From positions 67,290 through 124,923 of the forward strand of contig JBBBWG010029865.1 in the NCBI GenBank assembly GCA_037176905.1: a stretch of DNA of 57,634 bases, given 5' to 3'. A program made the position numbers and the translations under genes. Numbering within the stretch: the first letter of the stretch is position 1; each line of letters begins with the position of its first letter. Of this stretch, positions 23,803 to 36,741 are shown in pieces. The notes under the pieces were generated by a model. That model did no database searches. It had not been told where the DNA came from and saw nothing but the letters and a program-made list of their open reading frames with translations. The DNA comes from Azolla pinnata. Lineage: Eukaryota; Streptophyta; Polypodiopsida; Salviniales; Salviniaceae.

Positions 23803-26800
23803 TCACGATTTCCCCCTGCCATATGACAGGTAGGGATCTCGAGCTGCCGTTAGTACATCCGGCCTGTCGACTTGATTATATGTCAAACATTTCCTCATGA
23901 ATTCCTGGAACATTGAAGAGAAAATCGCCTCTCAATAGCAACACCCTTATTCTCATTGTCATACATATTAGACATACTAAAGATCCCATACATACCTTGG
24001 CTTCATTCGAAATCGAGGGCTTTGATGGAAACTCCACTTTGTGAGCTTTTATGATTGTATCTTCTCTTAAGATTCGTTCTTGGGTCTGCCCATGCCCAAA
24101 AGGTCTTTTTCCAAATAACATCTGATAGAAGAGAACTCCTGCTGACCAGACATCCACCTATAATGCAATCAAGAACCTAGAGTCGGTGATGAGCTAAAGC
24201 AAATACGAATGAAGGATTGCATGATTTGAACTATAAAGAGGTCGCTAACAATATTAGGGGAAATGACTCGCATACAAAAACAGAAGTAGCAGATTAAAGC
24301 TTTACAATATCCACTAATGTCATTTGCAAGATAATGAGCAATAGGAAGGAGCAATACATTGGCAAAACAAAGTGTTTCATTTTACTAAAGTATGGCAAGT
24401 CCTTCCTTAAAATCAGAGGCACACTCTCTTTGCTTACTCTAATGGAGCTCCTTTATCTTGGAAGTATGGAAGTACAAACACATGTTCAGAGATGGCATCA
24501 TAGAAACCCTAGATTATCCAATATCTACATAGAAAGTCTCTCCAATATCATGCATCATTTCCATTACTTCTCAGTAATCTCTAAAATATATCTGAATAAA
24601 AAGATTCTTCATCCACATCTCAAACTATGATGATTATCTCTCATTAGATCACCCCATTCTAGTTTATCGCAATCTGAAATTTTGGTTGTATAAGCTCTAG
24701 GTTTTTGGTTTCTATTATTTCATTTAGATGGCTGATTGAAATGCCACTGACAGAATTAAAAGTGAGAAAATAGAGCTACACCAATCTAAGAAACACTAAA
24801 ACGGGCACTAATTTCCAACTTACGGCAATAAAAACTTGATAAAGCTTAGCAAAATCCTACGTGGGATTCCCATATTTATATATATGTATCACCTAATTCT
24901 AATGAAAGTTCTTTGTCTTTTTCCTCTAATGAAACCGAATGAGATAGAGGTAGAGAGGGAAAATAGACCTTTGATGATATCAACGGAGTCTTGTTTAACT
25001 CAAAGCACTCAGGAGGCAGATACCTGCATCAAAGTTTCAAAATTCTGAGAGTGCACAACCAGAAGATATAATTTCCAAGAGTTTTCCTAGTTAAATCATG
25101 AATCTCAATATTCTCTCGAAATGTAACCAAAACTGCAGTCAAAACCTTAAAAACTACAATGGCACAGGCAGAAAAACCTAAAAATAACATAGATCCATGC
25201 AGAAGTTACACAAATATCTATGAATACTTATTCATAGACTTGTGTATTCAATACAAACCTTACCTATTCAACAGGAAAAGGGGAAACAGGAACCAAAACC
25301 AGAAAGAGAAGTGAACTTTGTACCAGTAGGTTCCTGCACCTTGTGACGTGAGCTCCATCCCTTGAGAGCCTACCTCTTCTTCTAAAACCTTGCTAAGCCC
25401 AAAATCAGTCATCTTCGCAACTCCAAGGTTGTCAAATAGAATATTTCCAGGTTTCAAATCATAATGAATTATTCTCTGAGAGCGACTATTCATGTAAACA
25501 AGACCTGAAAACAGCTGTATGAGAATGCATTTTGCCTCTTTCTCTGGCAAAATTGGGGTTGCTTTCAAAACTGCATCAAGATCTTTCCCTGCACAGCAAC
25601 ACCCCATAGGTAAAATCCTTAAACAATAGAAAACTATACAAGCAAAAACACCATTGAGAAACTATAATTCAGATAGAAAATACCCCGTAGAGTATAAGTA
25701 GTAGCTAGGGGCAATGTATAAGTAGTAGCTGGGGGAAATATCTAGCCAAATCAATCACACTTTCAAATCTTACAGAGACACCACAGATGGTAGGCACTCA
25801 CATTACTATACTGAAAGGGAAACTCATAAAGCTTAAGCATCGCACACATCATAACCACCGGATGAGGCCTGTTGTGAATAGATCTACTCTGAATATATTT
25901 AAGAAAAGATTTTAATTCAGGATTCTCCTATAGCATCATTTGTACCAAGCATCTTTTCAGCATCCAGCTAATGCAACAAAGAGCATTAAGGTGTATAAAA
26001 CTATCAATCATAGCAGAATAACTATAGAGATTTTCCAAAGAAATCTATGTAAGTTACTGCATAATACATCTAAACCAATATCTATACAGACCTGCAGCAT
26101 CTAGACTAGAAATTTCGCATTAAAATCCATTGACACATAAGATATACTGATGTCAACATCCATACAAGCAGACATACATTAATAATAGCACAAAGAAATA
26201 TGTAAGTTTCTTTTGCTTGAACTATTTTATTGCAACAGAAGGGCATACCACTACAATACTCCAGCACTGTACAAAACGTGTTGTGATCGATCTCAAAGAT
26301 ATCCCACAGCCGTACGATGTGAGGATGGACGAGAGTCTTATGAATATTGTACTCTCGAATAGCATGTCTAATGTAGCTTTGCTTCTTCTCTTCACTCCAC
26401 TGCATATTGAGGCTGTGAAGCTTGCAAGCCACGTATCTGTACTCGACCAAATCATATGCCTGTTCACATTTTCATTAATTTAGGACAAGCACACTACATT
26501 GTCAATGATCATGCATCAGCAATATCATAGCTAGCAATTATCTGGAATTATACCAGCTATATACCTTATAGACCTCACTAAACCCGCCCTTCCCTAGAAG
26601 ATTTAATAAAGCATAACGTTTGTTAAGGATGGGAAAACTGTTAAATTTTGAGCCATCCTCATCCTTTATACGCCTCATTTCACGAAGGTGTTGGGCTCTG
26701 TCTAGCTCAAGACGATCTCGTTCCCTTAGTGCGGCTTCTTCCTCCTGTTATTGCACAAACTTCATTACTAAATTGGTTCCTCAAACACGAACAGATGTAC

Positions 26801-29800
26801 ATAGAATACTAACCCGCTTGATACTAAGAAGACGGGACTTCAAAATCTCCTCCTGCACCAAAAAGTCTTCATCTACCATTGCCGAGTCACCTTCACTGGG
26901 TTCTGCCTTATCTGAAAGAGATGGCTTTCATTTCTTAGTACTTAGCATAGAGGAATATCCAACAAGATAACAACCTGTATGAGGTAAATGAATAGCCAAT
27001 ATTCTACTTCAGGAACTAGGAGAACCTAATATTTCAGAGATTCAGCTTAAAATCTCAAGAATCTGACTTTGGGAAATGCAACTGCCATAAAAATCAACAC
27101 AATTTGCTCTGAAGCCGTTTTCAAGAATGTGTTTTAAATAGCAGCAGATAATCAGTATCTTTACCTGGCTTTCCCTTCCTTAATAGCTTCCGATGTTTCT
27201 CTAATGCCTCTCTCTGCTCCAAAATGGATCTCTGTACAGGAAAAACGAAAAGAGTCCTTGTCGTTAAAGATGAAAGGAGGTAGCAGATCAATGTGAAGCA
27301 TTCACCTTGCATAAATTCCCAATTATGTCCATCTACATGTGTGCGAAAAACACATGTTGAGTTTATGAGGTTGATTTTAGTTGATTCGCCAAGGAGAAGA
27401 TAAAAAGTTGAGACAACTTGAACCACGCTTCTAAAACAATGGTGAGTGACCACTATTTGGCTAGAACTTATAGCTCAACTTTAGAGTTGGAAATAAGCAT
27501 ACAGATAGACAAGTAGATGCCATTCAGCCACACAACCAGGTTTCTAAAAGGGGTTCACAACTTCGACCATTTATTAACCCTCCAAACCCCTTATTGAAGA
27601 AACAAGAGCCCATAGAGAATATATTGCTGCTTTGTGGATTCAAGATCTCTGATAATGTATATCACACATGTTTCAAATGTTAGAAACCCTTGATCTCTGT
27701 ACATATGCTGAAAAAGAAGAGCAGTTTCAGTCACATGGGATAAGTATGAATGCGCTAATCCCATTCCAGTACAAGTTGGAGTGTCTCAACATGACGAAAA
27801 AAGAAAAGAAGACTGACCCAAGTTAATATAGTAAGTTCAGTAACGAAAGGGCATGGATCAGTCCTATGACATCTCTAGGTACAAATACAGGCACTATAAA
27901 GCACTCTTCTTGTACATTATGGAAGATGGATTCATTGTTAGAACCTGTTATATGGGTTTACATCTATTGCATGCACCATGCAATGCGACAGGACAATTCC
28001 ACACATCCTCACGGTAGTAAGAGATCAAAGCAGGTAGATATGTCATCAGCATGCCTATGAAGACCAATTACCGAAGTGCTATCAAGGAGGAAACAGAGGA
28101 ACACTATGTTGGAACAATGCTTCCGGTTACAAGCTGATGGAAAATGAAAACTTTGGAACTACCAGAAACTAGTTAATCAACATTTATACAGATTTCAAAC
28201 ATACTTTCAGAGGAAAGAGCTATCATATTCTCATACTATATAAGGAGCCATTCACAATACATGACTTGATTCTGCCATCGTTTATGGCAGGCAAATAACA
28301 ATATGCCAATATTATACATTTTCTTTTATAATCGGAAGTAAAATATCATGCACTACACTTCTCCATGTCTAAGCATAAAAATGGTCCCTGTATATGCATT
28401 CTAGAAAGGAATATTATCAACTGTGAATTCAGAATATTCTTCTAGAGCACAAATATATCAAACAAGATATCATGCATAAAACTCAAAAATAATCTCTGAA
28501 TTTTATAACTCAGAATTTACTTATATTCATTCTAAGCATTATAAAAGAAACTACAGAAAGATAAAATCTATAGTTCGAAAACAACCCACCAGCTGCACTT
28601 GAATGTCTTTAAAAGCTTGTCCATCCTCCCAACCTTCTGAAATCACTGTTCCTGCCCTACACAACATCATTAAACATCATTGCAGAGCGGAAACGTATTG
28701 TCACTCTTCTTTCGGGAAACAGAAGTACTGGACTGCTTTAGCGTTGACCATGGAAACACTTGACCAGGTTTTCACATGCAATTGTGGTTTCAGTGTAGCA
28801 TATAAAATCTCTAGTTCCATGGAAATTGAGCAAAAAGTTGTGACATTCAAGCAGTAAAAATTCAGATAAAAATATATAATATATCATCAAAATAAATCTT
28901 TGATAGGCCTGATAAAAATGGCATGAGCTTTTGTGCATATACATGCAAATGTAGATATACTTAAATAAACATATCAAGTGGAATCTATTTTCTTGAGCCT
29001 ATAATGAGAGACTAATTATGTCTGCATATCTACAATAGCTTAATCAAGAAATCCGTCTCAAGGTTCAAGAGTAAACACCTTACAACACTAACATTTCCCA
29101 AGCGTATCAGGTTATGTCGCATTCTCATCCTTGCTTCTTGGCGCTCACTATTGGCCACTGCAATCAAAAGTTCTGACATAGACTTCATGTGCTGCATAGG
29201 GAAATAAAACCAAATGAAGCTGTATCAAAGGGGGGAAATTGAATTTTATAATATTGAACAAACATGTAAATACCTTTTGGTGTCTTTGTTGTTCTTGTTC
29301 CCTCATATCATTAAGTTGCTAACAACCAGACAAGACAACTATGTCAACCTCATTCCAAACAAGAAGATAAACCATAAATAAACTTATGCATCCTTACATT
29401 CATATGGTGAACTACAGAAAATACCATCTATCTAATCAGAAACTACCTTCTCTAACTGTTTATTGCTTTGCTGGCAATCTGAGAATTCCTGGTTAACTCT
29501 TTGAAGCTCTTCTTCCAGGGAGGTAGACTTAGCCCTCAGAGATTCTAACTCCTGCTAATTTCCAAAAGAAAATAATAAAATCCAAGAGCTCGAGTACTTG
29601 ACGAAACACCCCACGAACACAATTTTAAATGCATTACACGATAGATACTTAATAATCAGCATATTTCAAACTTAGCATAACTGCTTAGAGAAAAGAAAGA
29701 ACCAAATATGTTTGACACCTTTTCAGAGGACAATGGGTGATTACATTTTACATTGTTGTTTCTCTTTTGACAAACCAAAATGAAGTGTACCTAGAAATTA

Positions 29801-32800
29801 AAAATAACTAAAGAAAACCGGTAAAGAGAACAATAAACAGAAACATCAACACAACAGGTAATTTGACAAAAGAAAATTCATGTGGCGAAAACGTAAGTAA
29901 AAGATAGTAATTTTGTGTTATTATAAGTATTCCAATTGTGGATGGTTTATTGAAACAGTGCAGAAATTTTGATTTTCTACATTTGTTACCAATACATCTT
30001 ACACCAAGTATAAATGTGGTGGGCAAAAAATGGTTCGATCAAAATGTTAAAAAATATGCTTACATATATCAGATTATAAACATATGTATGCGTGTGTCTC
30101 TGAAAACCTAAATTTTGAGACAATAAACATAGTCATGGAAATGTTCAATCAAAATGTTACAAAATATGCTGGAATATATCAGACTATAAACATATGCACA
30201 CGTCTGTGTCTCAGAAAACCTCGCTTCTGGATGAAAAATCAACAGCAACCTATTTGTTATTCACAATCCTCAATCTGATTTACAATACAGTCTTAAAAAC
30301 CCATTTCCCTTCTCTGACCTACTTATCTTCTCCTTTGATATGACATTTAACCGATCCCTACATTTGCTGACACTCAACTAACTCTTTACCATGCCAAGGC
30401 TAAGGTATGCAACATAAGAGAGAAATATGGTGTGCTACACATGGCCCGAATCTACAAATTGAGCTGGAGTTATATAACTTCCTTTAAAGTTTCACCAATC
30501 TTCACCAATTATTACTGAGTCGAATGTCTAGATAAAATTCATGCCAATAAAAAGAAAGAGATATCTATTACCTTCACAAGAGCTAAAGAAAGGAACTGCA
30601 TATGCTAAAAAATTTCTCAGCATATCACTATGAATTAATCTGGACCAGATGTTTTCGAAGTTTGGTTCTGATTTATTTACAAATTCCTATTATGATAAAT
30701 AAGGAGAGTTGATTGAAACATAATCAGTTCCAAAGAATGATGGTAGAGCTGAAATCCTTGAACAAGAATGAAGCATCTATGACTAAGGTTGGACAATATT
30801 GAATATCTTGGATGCAAATAATAGTTGTGGCCTGCATTAGACGTAAGTAGCAATTTTGGTGTAATAAACAAGAATGAGAACAGATTGTCCTGAGAGCTCC
30901 TCGACAAAAACCAATCTATTTATCATAGGACTTATTAGAATTAACATAGCATAGTACAACTATGATAGTTTTCCAGAAAAATATTATTGAAGTCATAAAC
31001 AGTAGTAACCCAGGGTTATTTTTTAAACAACATAACACACTTCATTCAGCATCTCAAACAGCAGCACCTGACAAAAAAATGGCATAAACAAGACCAAGTA
31101 TTTTCAGATGTGATAGACATGAAAAATGGCATACTTTCAACACCATGTCTGAATGACCATTAACCATCTCCTCACTGGTAGATAGAATGTGATCCTTGAC
31201 TCTATTCTTTCGATCTCGGCCACCAGTTGTCTTGTTCCTTCTTTTGTTACTTTTCTCATCCAAAGAAGGAACCACTTTTTGCTCCAAATCCTCCTTGACA
31301 TGTTTTTTTCCATCAACTTCAACCTAAATACATATCAAGGAATGTATATGCATTAACTACATATTACTGACAAATATCCCTGTAGAAGAAAGACAAAAGG
31401 GAAAATATGCCACCTGCTGACTCGTAATCTCCTCTCCATCTGCAAAGATCTTTCTTTTTAGGGGGTTTGCCCGTATAAGAAATCCTTCTCCACCCTAAAT
31501 GAGAATAAAAATATATAACTATATGAAATTAAATAGATAAAGAATGGATATAACCACCTAATTTTTTAGGATCTTTCACATAATGATTATAAACACGGAA
31601 TCCGTAACATGACTGTTGATCTCAACTGAAACAGTTTCGATTATTCTTTTCTTTATGGAGAATGGGAAACGTATTCTCTCAGGTAGCTCAAATGGATTTC
31701 GCATTTTTCTATAAACTGAGATCATGACTTACAAACTGGAAAGTGTGAGGATGACAGTGGATACTTGAGGCAGGTCAAATAACTTACCTAAACTGGGAAA
31801 GCTGTTTATCCTATTAGCAATAGAATGTATGTACCTAAGAAAAAATTAAGTCTTATGACTTGCCCATATCCTTGCAGCGTGAACGTGATTAAGTGCTCAT
31901 TTGTACGAGTACATCAATTTAGTACCAAAGCAAATCGTTCATCATCTTGTTGCAATTCCTGCAACAACATTGATTTGTATCGACATTTATGTGGCATCAC
32001 TCATGGTATCCCTTTGGCTGTATATGAGAAATGGCATCCCATCTCTTCATTAAACCTTGCTAAACTAGAGACCGACATTCAAGTGTGCAGAAACTAAACT
32101 AGAAATCGTACATTTGGAAAAAAGAAAGCTAATGCAGTTCTTTTGACTGATAAATATGTCTTTTTGGGTCAATGGAACTCATCAAATGCAAACAGCTGAA
32201 TGGAACTTCAGTTCATGAATTTACGCATTCTTTCTTATTTGTTGCTACAGTAGTAGTACCTTAAGCTCAACAAGTGTGTACAGTTTGGTTTTATTCAACT
32301 ATTAAAGCATTGTTTTTCCGGTTCTCAGGAAGAATTATGGAAACATACACCAACTTCCTACTTTTTACAGGCAAGTTTTCCATGATTTCTCTCATGCAAA
32401 AAAGACATTCAGTTCTAGCATAAGAGATCCATAGGACATTATCTTCATGCAAAGCTAGAAATACATAGCTTCTAAGTTATAACCGAAAACATTCCAAGGA
32501 GCATAAAAGCATGTACAGGCTTAGGAACCATAATAAACCACCGACGGACATTTCAAATGATACCTGTGCATTTACAAAGTATTACGTCCATCCTGTGTCT
32601 TTATTGAGCCATTAAAACAAATATGATATTGAAATCTGAGCCTGGACTCTAGAGGAAAAAGGAAGAATTTGCTATAGATACCATTAGCATTCATTCAATC
32701 TATACCTTTTTTGAACATGTGACTAAAATAAATATCAGGCATCATTCAGAACATTAAGTTGAACATATGATTAAAATCAGACATCAATAAATCGATAACA

Positions 32801-33254
32801 AAGGACCAGTGCCTCAATCAGTTCATGAAGACAGCACATCTATGGCAGAAACGTGCCATCAGTTAAGCAACCAGATTTTACTCTTACTTCCAACTAAATA
32901 CATTATATAGCCACTAGCTCATTTAGAATTATCCCTAGATCATGCCACTCAATAGCTACGCGGACATTTGCATAATCAGGATCCATCATCGGCCCTTTAC
33001 CGATTTTGAAGGAATTGTGAAAGAAACAAATTATTGGTTTCACTTACGTCATCATCATCACCAGAATCGCTGGAAGATGCAGGAATAGACTGTGTTGCTG
33101 AAGGAGCAGGTAAAGACTGAGACGAACCTTGCCAATTTGAGGCTGATGTAGGTTTTCCAGCCATTCTCGCCTCGAGCTTTGCTATCTTGAGAGGCAGAGA
33201 AGGATCGGATTGGTTTGAATTCGACGAAATATGGGAGAACACGTCTTCGGCCAT
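23803..33254 (-). CDS. TSL: TOUSLED-like nuclear serine/threonine kinase
   Basis: Fifteen exons on the minus strand: 33254-33048, 31494-31414, 31323-31135, 29554-29447, 29318-29274, 29191-29079, 28656-28590, 27231-27165, 26911-26814, 26744-26565, 26459-26249, 25588-25324, 25023-24969, 24157-23996 and 23904-23803. They total 1950 nt, 649 residues. The N-terminus ([21 protein letters not shown], then an acidic DSGDDDD patch) matches plant TSL. A basic nuclear-localisation-like segment follows ([18 protein letters not shown]), then a long coiled coil (exons at 29554 to 26565). The kinase domain has [28 protein letters not shown] (the Tyr is typical of TLKs), TDFGLS and [15 protein letters not shown]. 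Family role: phosphorylates the histone chaperone ASF1 in replication-linked chromatin assembly; needed for leaf and flower development in Arabidopsis. All motifs are intact. Confidence 0.96.
30030..30222. repeat. Tandem duplication of about 108 bp in a TSL intron
   Basis: Two copies at about 30035-30112 and 30143-30222 share TCAAAATGTTA, AAATATGCT, ATATATCAGA and TATAAACATATG. They lie within the 1.6-kb intron between the exons at 29554 and 31135. Confidence 0.75.
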
Positions 33255-33731
33255 GTCTTGGAATGCTTTTGCCTGGATTGTTGGGATCCTGAGGGACCCT
33301 AGAGAAGCCGCCGGCTTCGGCGATGGTGGCGATGGTGGCGACAATGGAAACAAACAAGGAATAACCCTAATGGAGGAATGCTGGCATCATCAACCCTAAT
33401 AGAGGAATGCAGGCATCATCTTTCCACCATGGATATACTCTGATCAGGGAAAGGGGGTCTGGGATTCAACAAACAAACAAACAAACAAACAAAAAGGAAG
33501 CAAAAGGAACAAAAAAAAAGCCCCTGCTCTTTTCAAGGCTTCAGATTCTTCATTTTGGGGGTCCTTTTCAGGGATTGCAGGGTTTTAGACTGATGGGCAG
33601 AGAGGGTTGCTGCCATGGAAGAAGGCCGAATAACCTCAGTCTCAGAATAGATCTGCTCTGTCTCTGTTTCTGTCTCTGTCTCTGTCTCTTTCTTGTATCT
33701 GCTCCTTAGTACAATTCCACTGAACAAAGTG

Positions 33732-33776
<45 letters not shown>

Positions 33777-36287
33777 TGTGCCAATGTACAAATTGGCAAA
33801 GAGAGAGATCAAAGTATGAAATGTACAATATACTGGCTCATGAAACAGAAACAAAGATCAGGTTTTGCTTGATGAAGCTGAGAATGATCAAGGGGGCCTC
33901 TGAAGCTGTCGAATGGCCCAACGAAACGCGAACGAAAGATCGGACTGCGAAAGCGCAGAACGAACAAACGGCTTGGCCGATGAAAGGAAATGAGAAAAAA
34001 AAAATCGTGGCTTACGAATCGGGCGAGAAAGATCGGATCGTGGGAAGTGTCCAGCGGGTCGCTGGAAACTGATGAAGACGGATCGGACTGCAAAGCGTAC
34101 AATGGCCGATGAAACGACGAGAGACGACCAAGCGCCGAGTGTTATGGGCATAACCTTAAGAACCAATTCATAAGGCTGATTTCGAACAATTTAAGGGTAA
34201 GATAAGTGGGGAGTTGATTATCTTAAAATTGAGACAAACCCATATGGACATTAGTCAAGTATGAACACACCTAGTGGTCAAAGAACTCTAGAAGTTAACT
34301 GTATAAAGGGGATCAACTATCTCTTTTCATTATAGCATCTTAAAGAGACCGCAGGTATTAATCCGAGGTAATATTTTGTGATATAGGACACAAATGGTAT
34401 TTTGGATTTGTCCTCAATCTTTCGCTTCAGGGGTGGTTGGTGTGGTTAATCACCTTTAATCTATTCTATTCTCTCATGTATTATTGCTCATCGTTAGTAG
34501 ATCTGCAATACCACACCAAGCGTGAGAATGACCGATTGCGAAGGAAAGACTGGAGCTCAAAAGTGTATGTACAATAGGCTGCTAAAAACGTCAGAGTGCT
34601 GCGCACACGGCGACAAAATGAGACACGAAAAGTGGCCAATGTATGAAACATGCATCGACTGTTGAAGGGTGCGCCGAGAACATGAAATGCAAAACGCAAA
34701 GAAAGATTAGAGTGAGACATATGAAGTGTAATACCAGTTGGTCCAAGGCGATAGACAAAAGGCAAATGATAATGATCTAGAGGCCGTAGTGTTGAAACGG
34801 GATGATGGTTAGAATTGTTGCATATGAACATACAAGTTGAACCCTTGATTCGAGCCCATGTAAAAGGCTTGATGATTGCCAAATTTGGGTAGTAGGAGAA
34901 GACTGCCCTCTAATATGTTTAGCTAGGGATCCTGGAGTGGTATTCTAGGAAGAACTCGGAATGGCATTCTGGCCTCTACTTAGCTAGACAAGTATTGATT
35001 GATCCTCGAGGTACAAAAACGATATTATATTTGTGTTTGTGACAAATATTAGTACCAGAAAACCTCCTAGAACCTTCTAGAATCTTCTAAAACCCCAAAT
35101 GATGATAATGTATCTAATAGCATCAATATCTTGTGTGATCAAGCAGCAATGATATGCCCCCCCCCCTATAAATTATGTTTCATTGTAACCTTGTTGATTT
35201 CTGTTTTAACTATAACCCAATGATCCGACACATCAAATATGCTCTTCTTACGAGATTCATCCCTTCTTCAAACCCTAATCTGGCAACACCCCCAGCATCC
35301 CATGTAAATCATGTTTTGCCATTCATTTTTGTGCCTTAGTCATGATAGCTGCCAAACTCATGGATGCATGCCGATACTCTCCCGTTGGAAAAGGCAATAC
35401 AGGTCTTCGCATAATCGGTCGTATCGACAACACTCTTGATCACAAAAAAATGGGGATTGATGTCAATCCCAACTCTGGTTGATAAAATAGCATCGAAATT
35501 GCAATGCTCGAAAGTACCAACCAGTAGAGGTTTACTGATCGTTAAGCTAACTACATGAAAGAAAACCTTAAGATCATTTAACCATCCCCAGTTAAAAGAG
35601 TAGAAGATATTAGATTTAAATTGTCATCGACAATTGAAATGAGCTAAAACAATAATGGATTTGATATTTGACCAGCCATTTTAAAAGCCAGATCCTCTAG
35701 GCCCCACACCAACCTGCCCTTTTGTATTTGAGATTGGATGATTCGCAGCCAAAATGGATATGCGATCGAGCATATAAGCAAACCATGAAGCAAACAGTCA
35801 ACCAGCTCAATAGACACATCAACTTTTAAAACCCTTAAAAACCCTAACTCTAAAAACCCTAAAAGGATGAGCAGGAACCTCGGATTGCTCTCCCTTGTTC
35901 CAAAGGAGCAATCCAACATGGATTTGTTTAGTGAGGCCTGTGGCTCTTTAAAGATTATATGGTTTATGCATGTGAGTTTAGGGTTCCAAGTTACGATTAC
36001 AAGAGGGATTACACGAGGGTCTAGTGTTCTTCAAGGATTGTGACGATTCATAGAACCCTAATTCTAAACATTCATCATGCTTAGAAAACACGGTTTTGAA
36101 CCCTAAACTCTAGATATACATCTGTTTAACAACACAGTTATGATCAAGCAAGAATTCAGATTGATGCATTCCATCAAATCATCAACCAATGTTGACTGGT
36201 CTCGGAATCCCAAGGTATCCATCCATCGAAGCGAGAGCGCAACAAACTGTGGATCCAATCAAACAGAGCGATTTCAACCAAAGAAAA
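33255..36287. other. Intergenic region upstream of TSL
   Basis: The first about 200 bp is the probable TSL promoter and leader; the in-frame Pro/Ser codons upstream of the ATG lack another ATG. Further on are (CAAA)n at 33471-33493, a TCTGTC run near 33660-33690, the TA/TG run listed separately, and a cluster of AAACCCTAA-like words at 35825-35865. No coding region was recognised from 33,900 to 36,280. Confidence 0.45.
33731..33774. repeat. (TA)n(TG)n microsatellite
   Basis: A run of TA units passes directly into about 15 TG units. Confidence 0.95.
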
Positions 36288-36500
36288 GCTTCCAAATGCA
36301 GTTCTTGAATCCTACAATCCAATCTCCCACTGCATCCCATGTTAAAGAAACAAAACCCAAACACAGAGCGCGATGAACTCTGATCTGATAAAATAGAAGC
36401 GATTCAGCTTCCAAATGCAGAGTTCTGATCCTTACTCACAAATCCTAGCCAATTCACCAACTACATCCCGTGTTGAAGAAACAATCAACCCAAATACAGT
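36288..36500. repeat. Imperfect tandem duplication of about 120 bp
   Basis: CTTCCAAATGCAG begins both copies (about 36288 and 36408). Each continues with AATCC, a CATCCCRTGTT core, GAAGAAACAA and CCCAAAYACAG. Confidence 0.75.
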
Positions 36501-36741
36501 ACCCATCCTATATGATTTACCCACTCTTTTCAGGCCATGATCAAGGCAACACAACCGACCCGACAGCCGGATCGATAGTCCCTGCAATTGCACTGCATTT
36601 CATGATGTGAACACGATGATTGATCAAGGAACAAAAACACATTTTTCAGTTTATTTCACAAGGAACCCACCATCGATCGAGATCGATCGGGGTACAGGGG
36701 CAGCAAGCAAAGCCAAAACCTGCACAGATTCCGGGGCATGC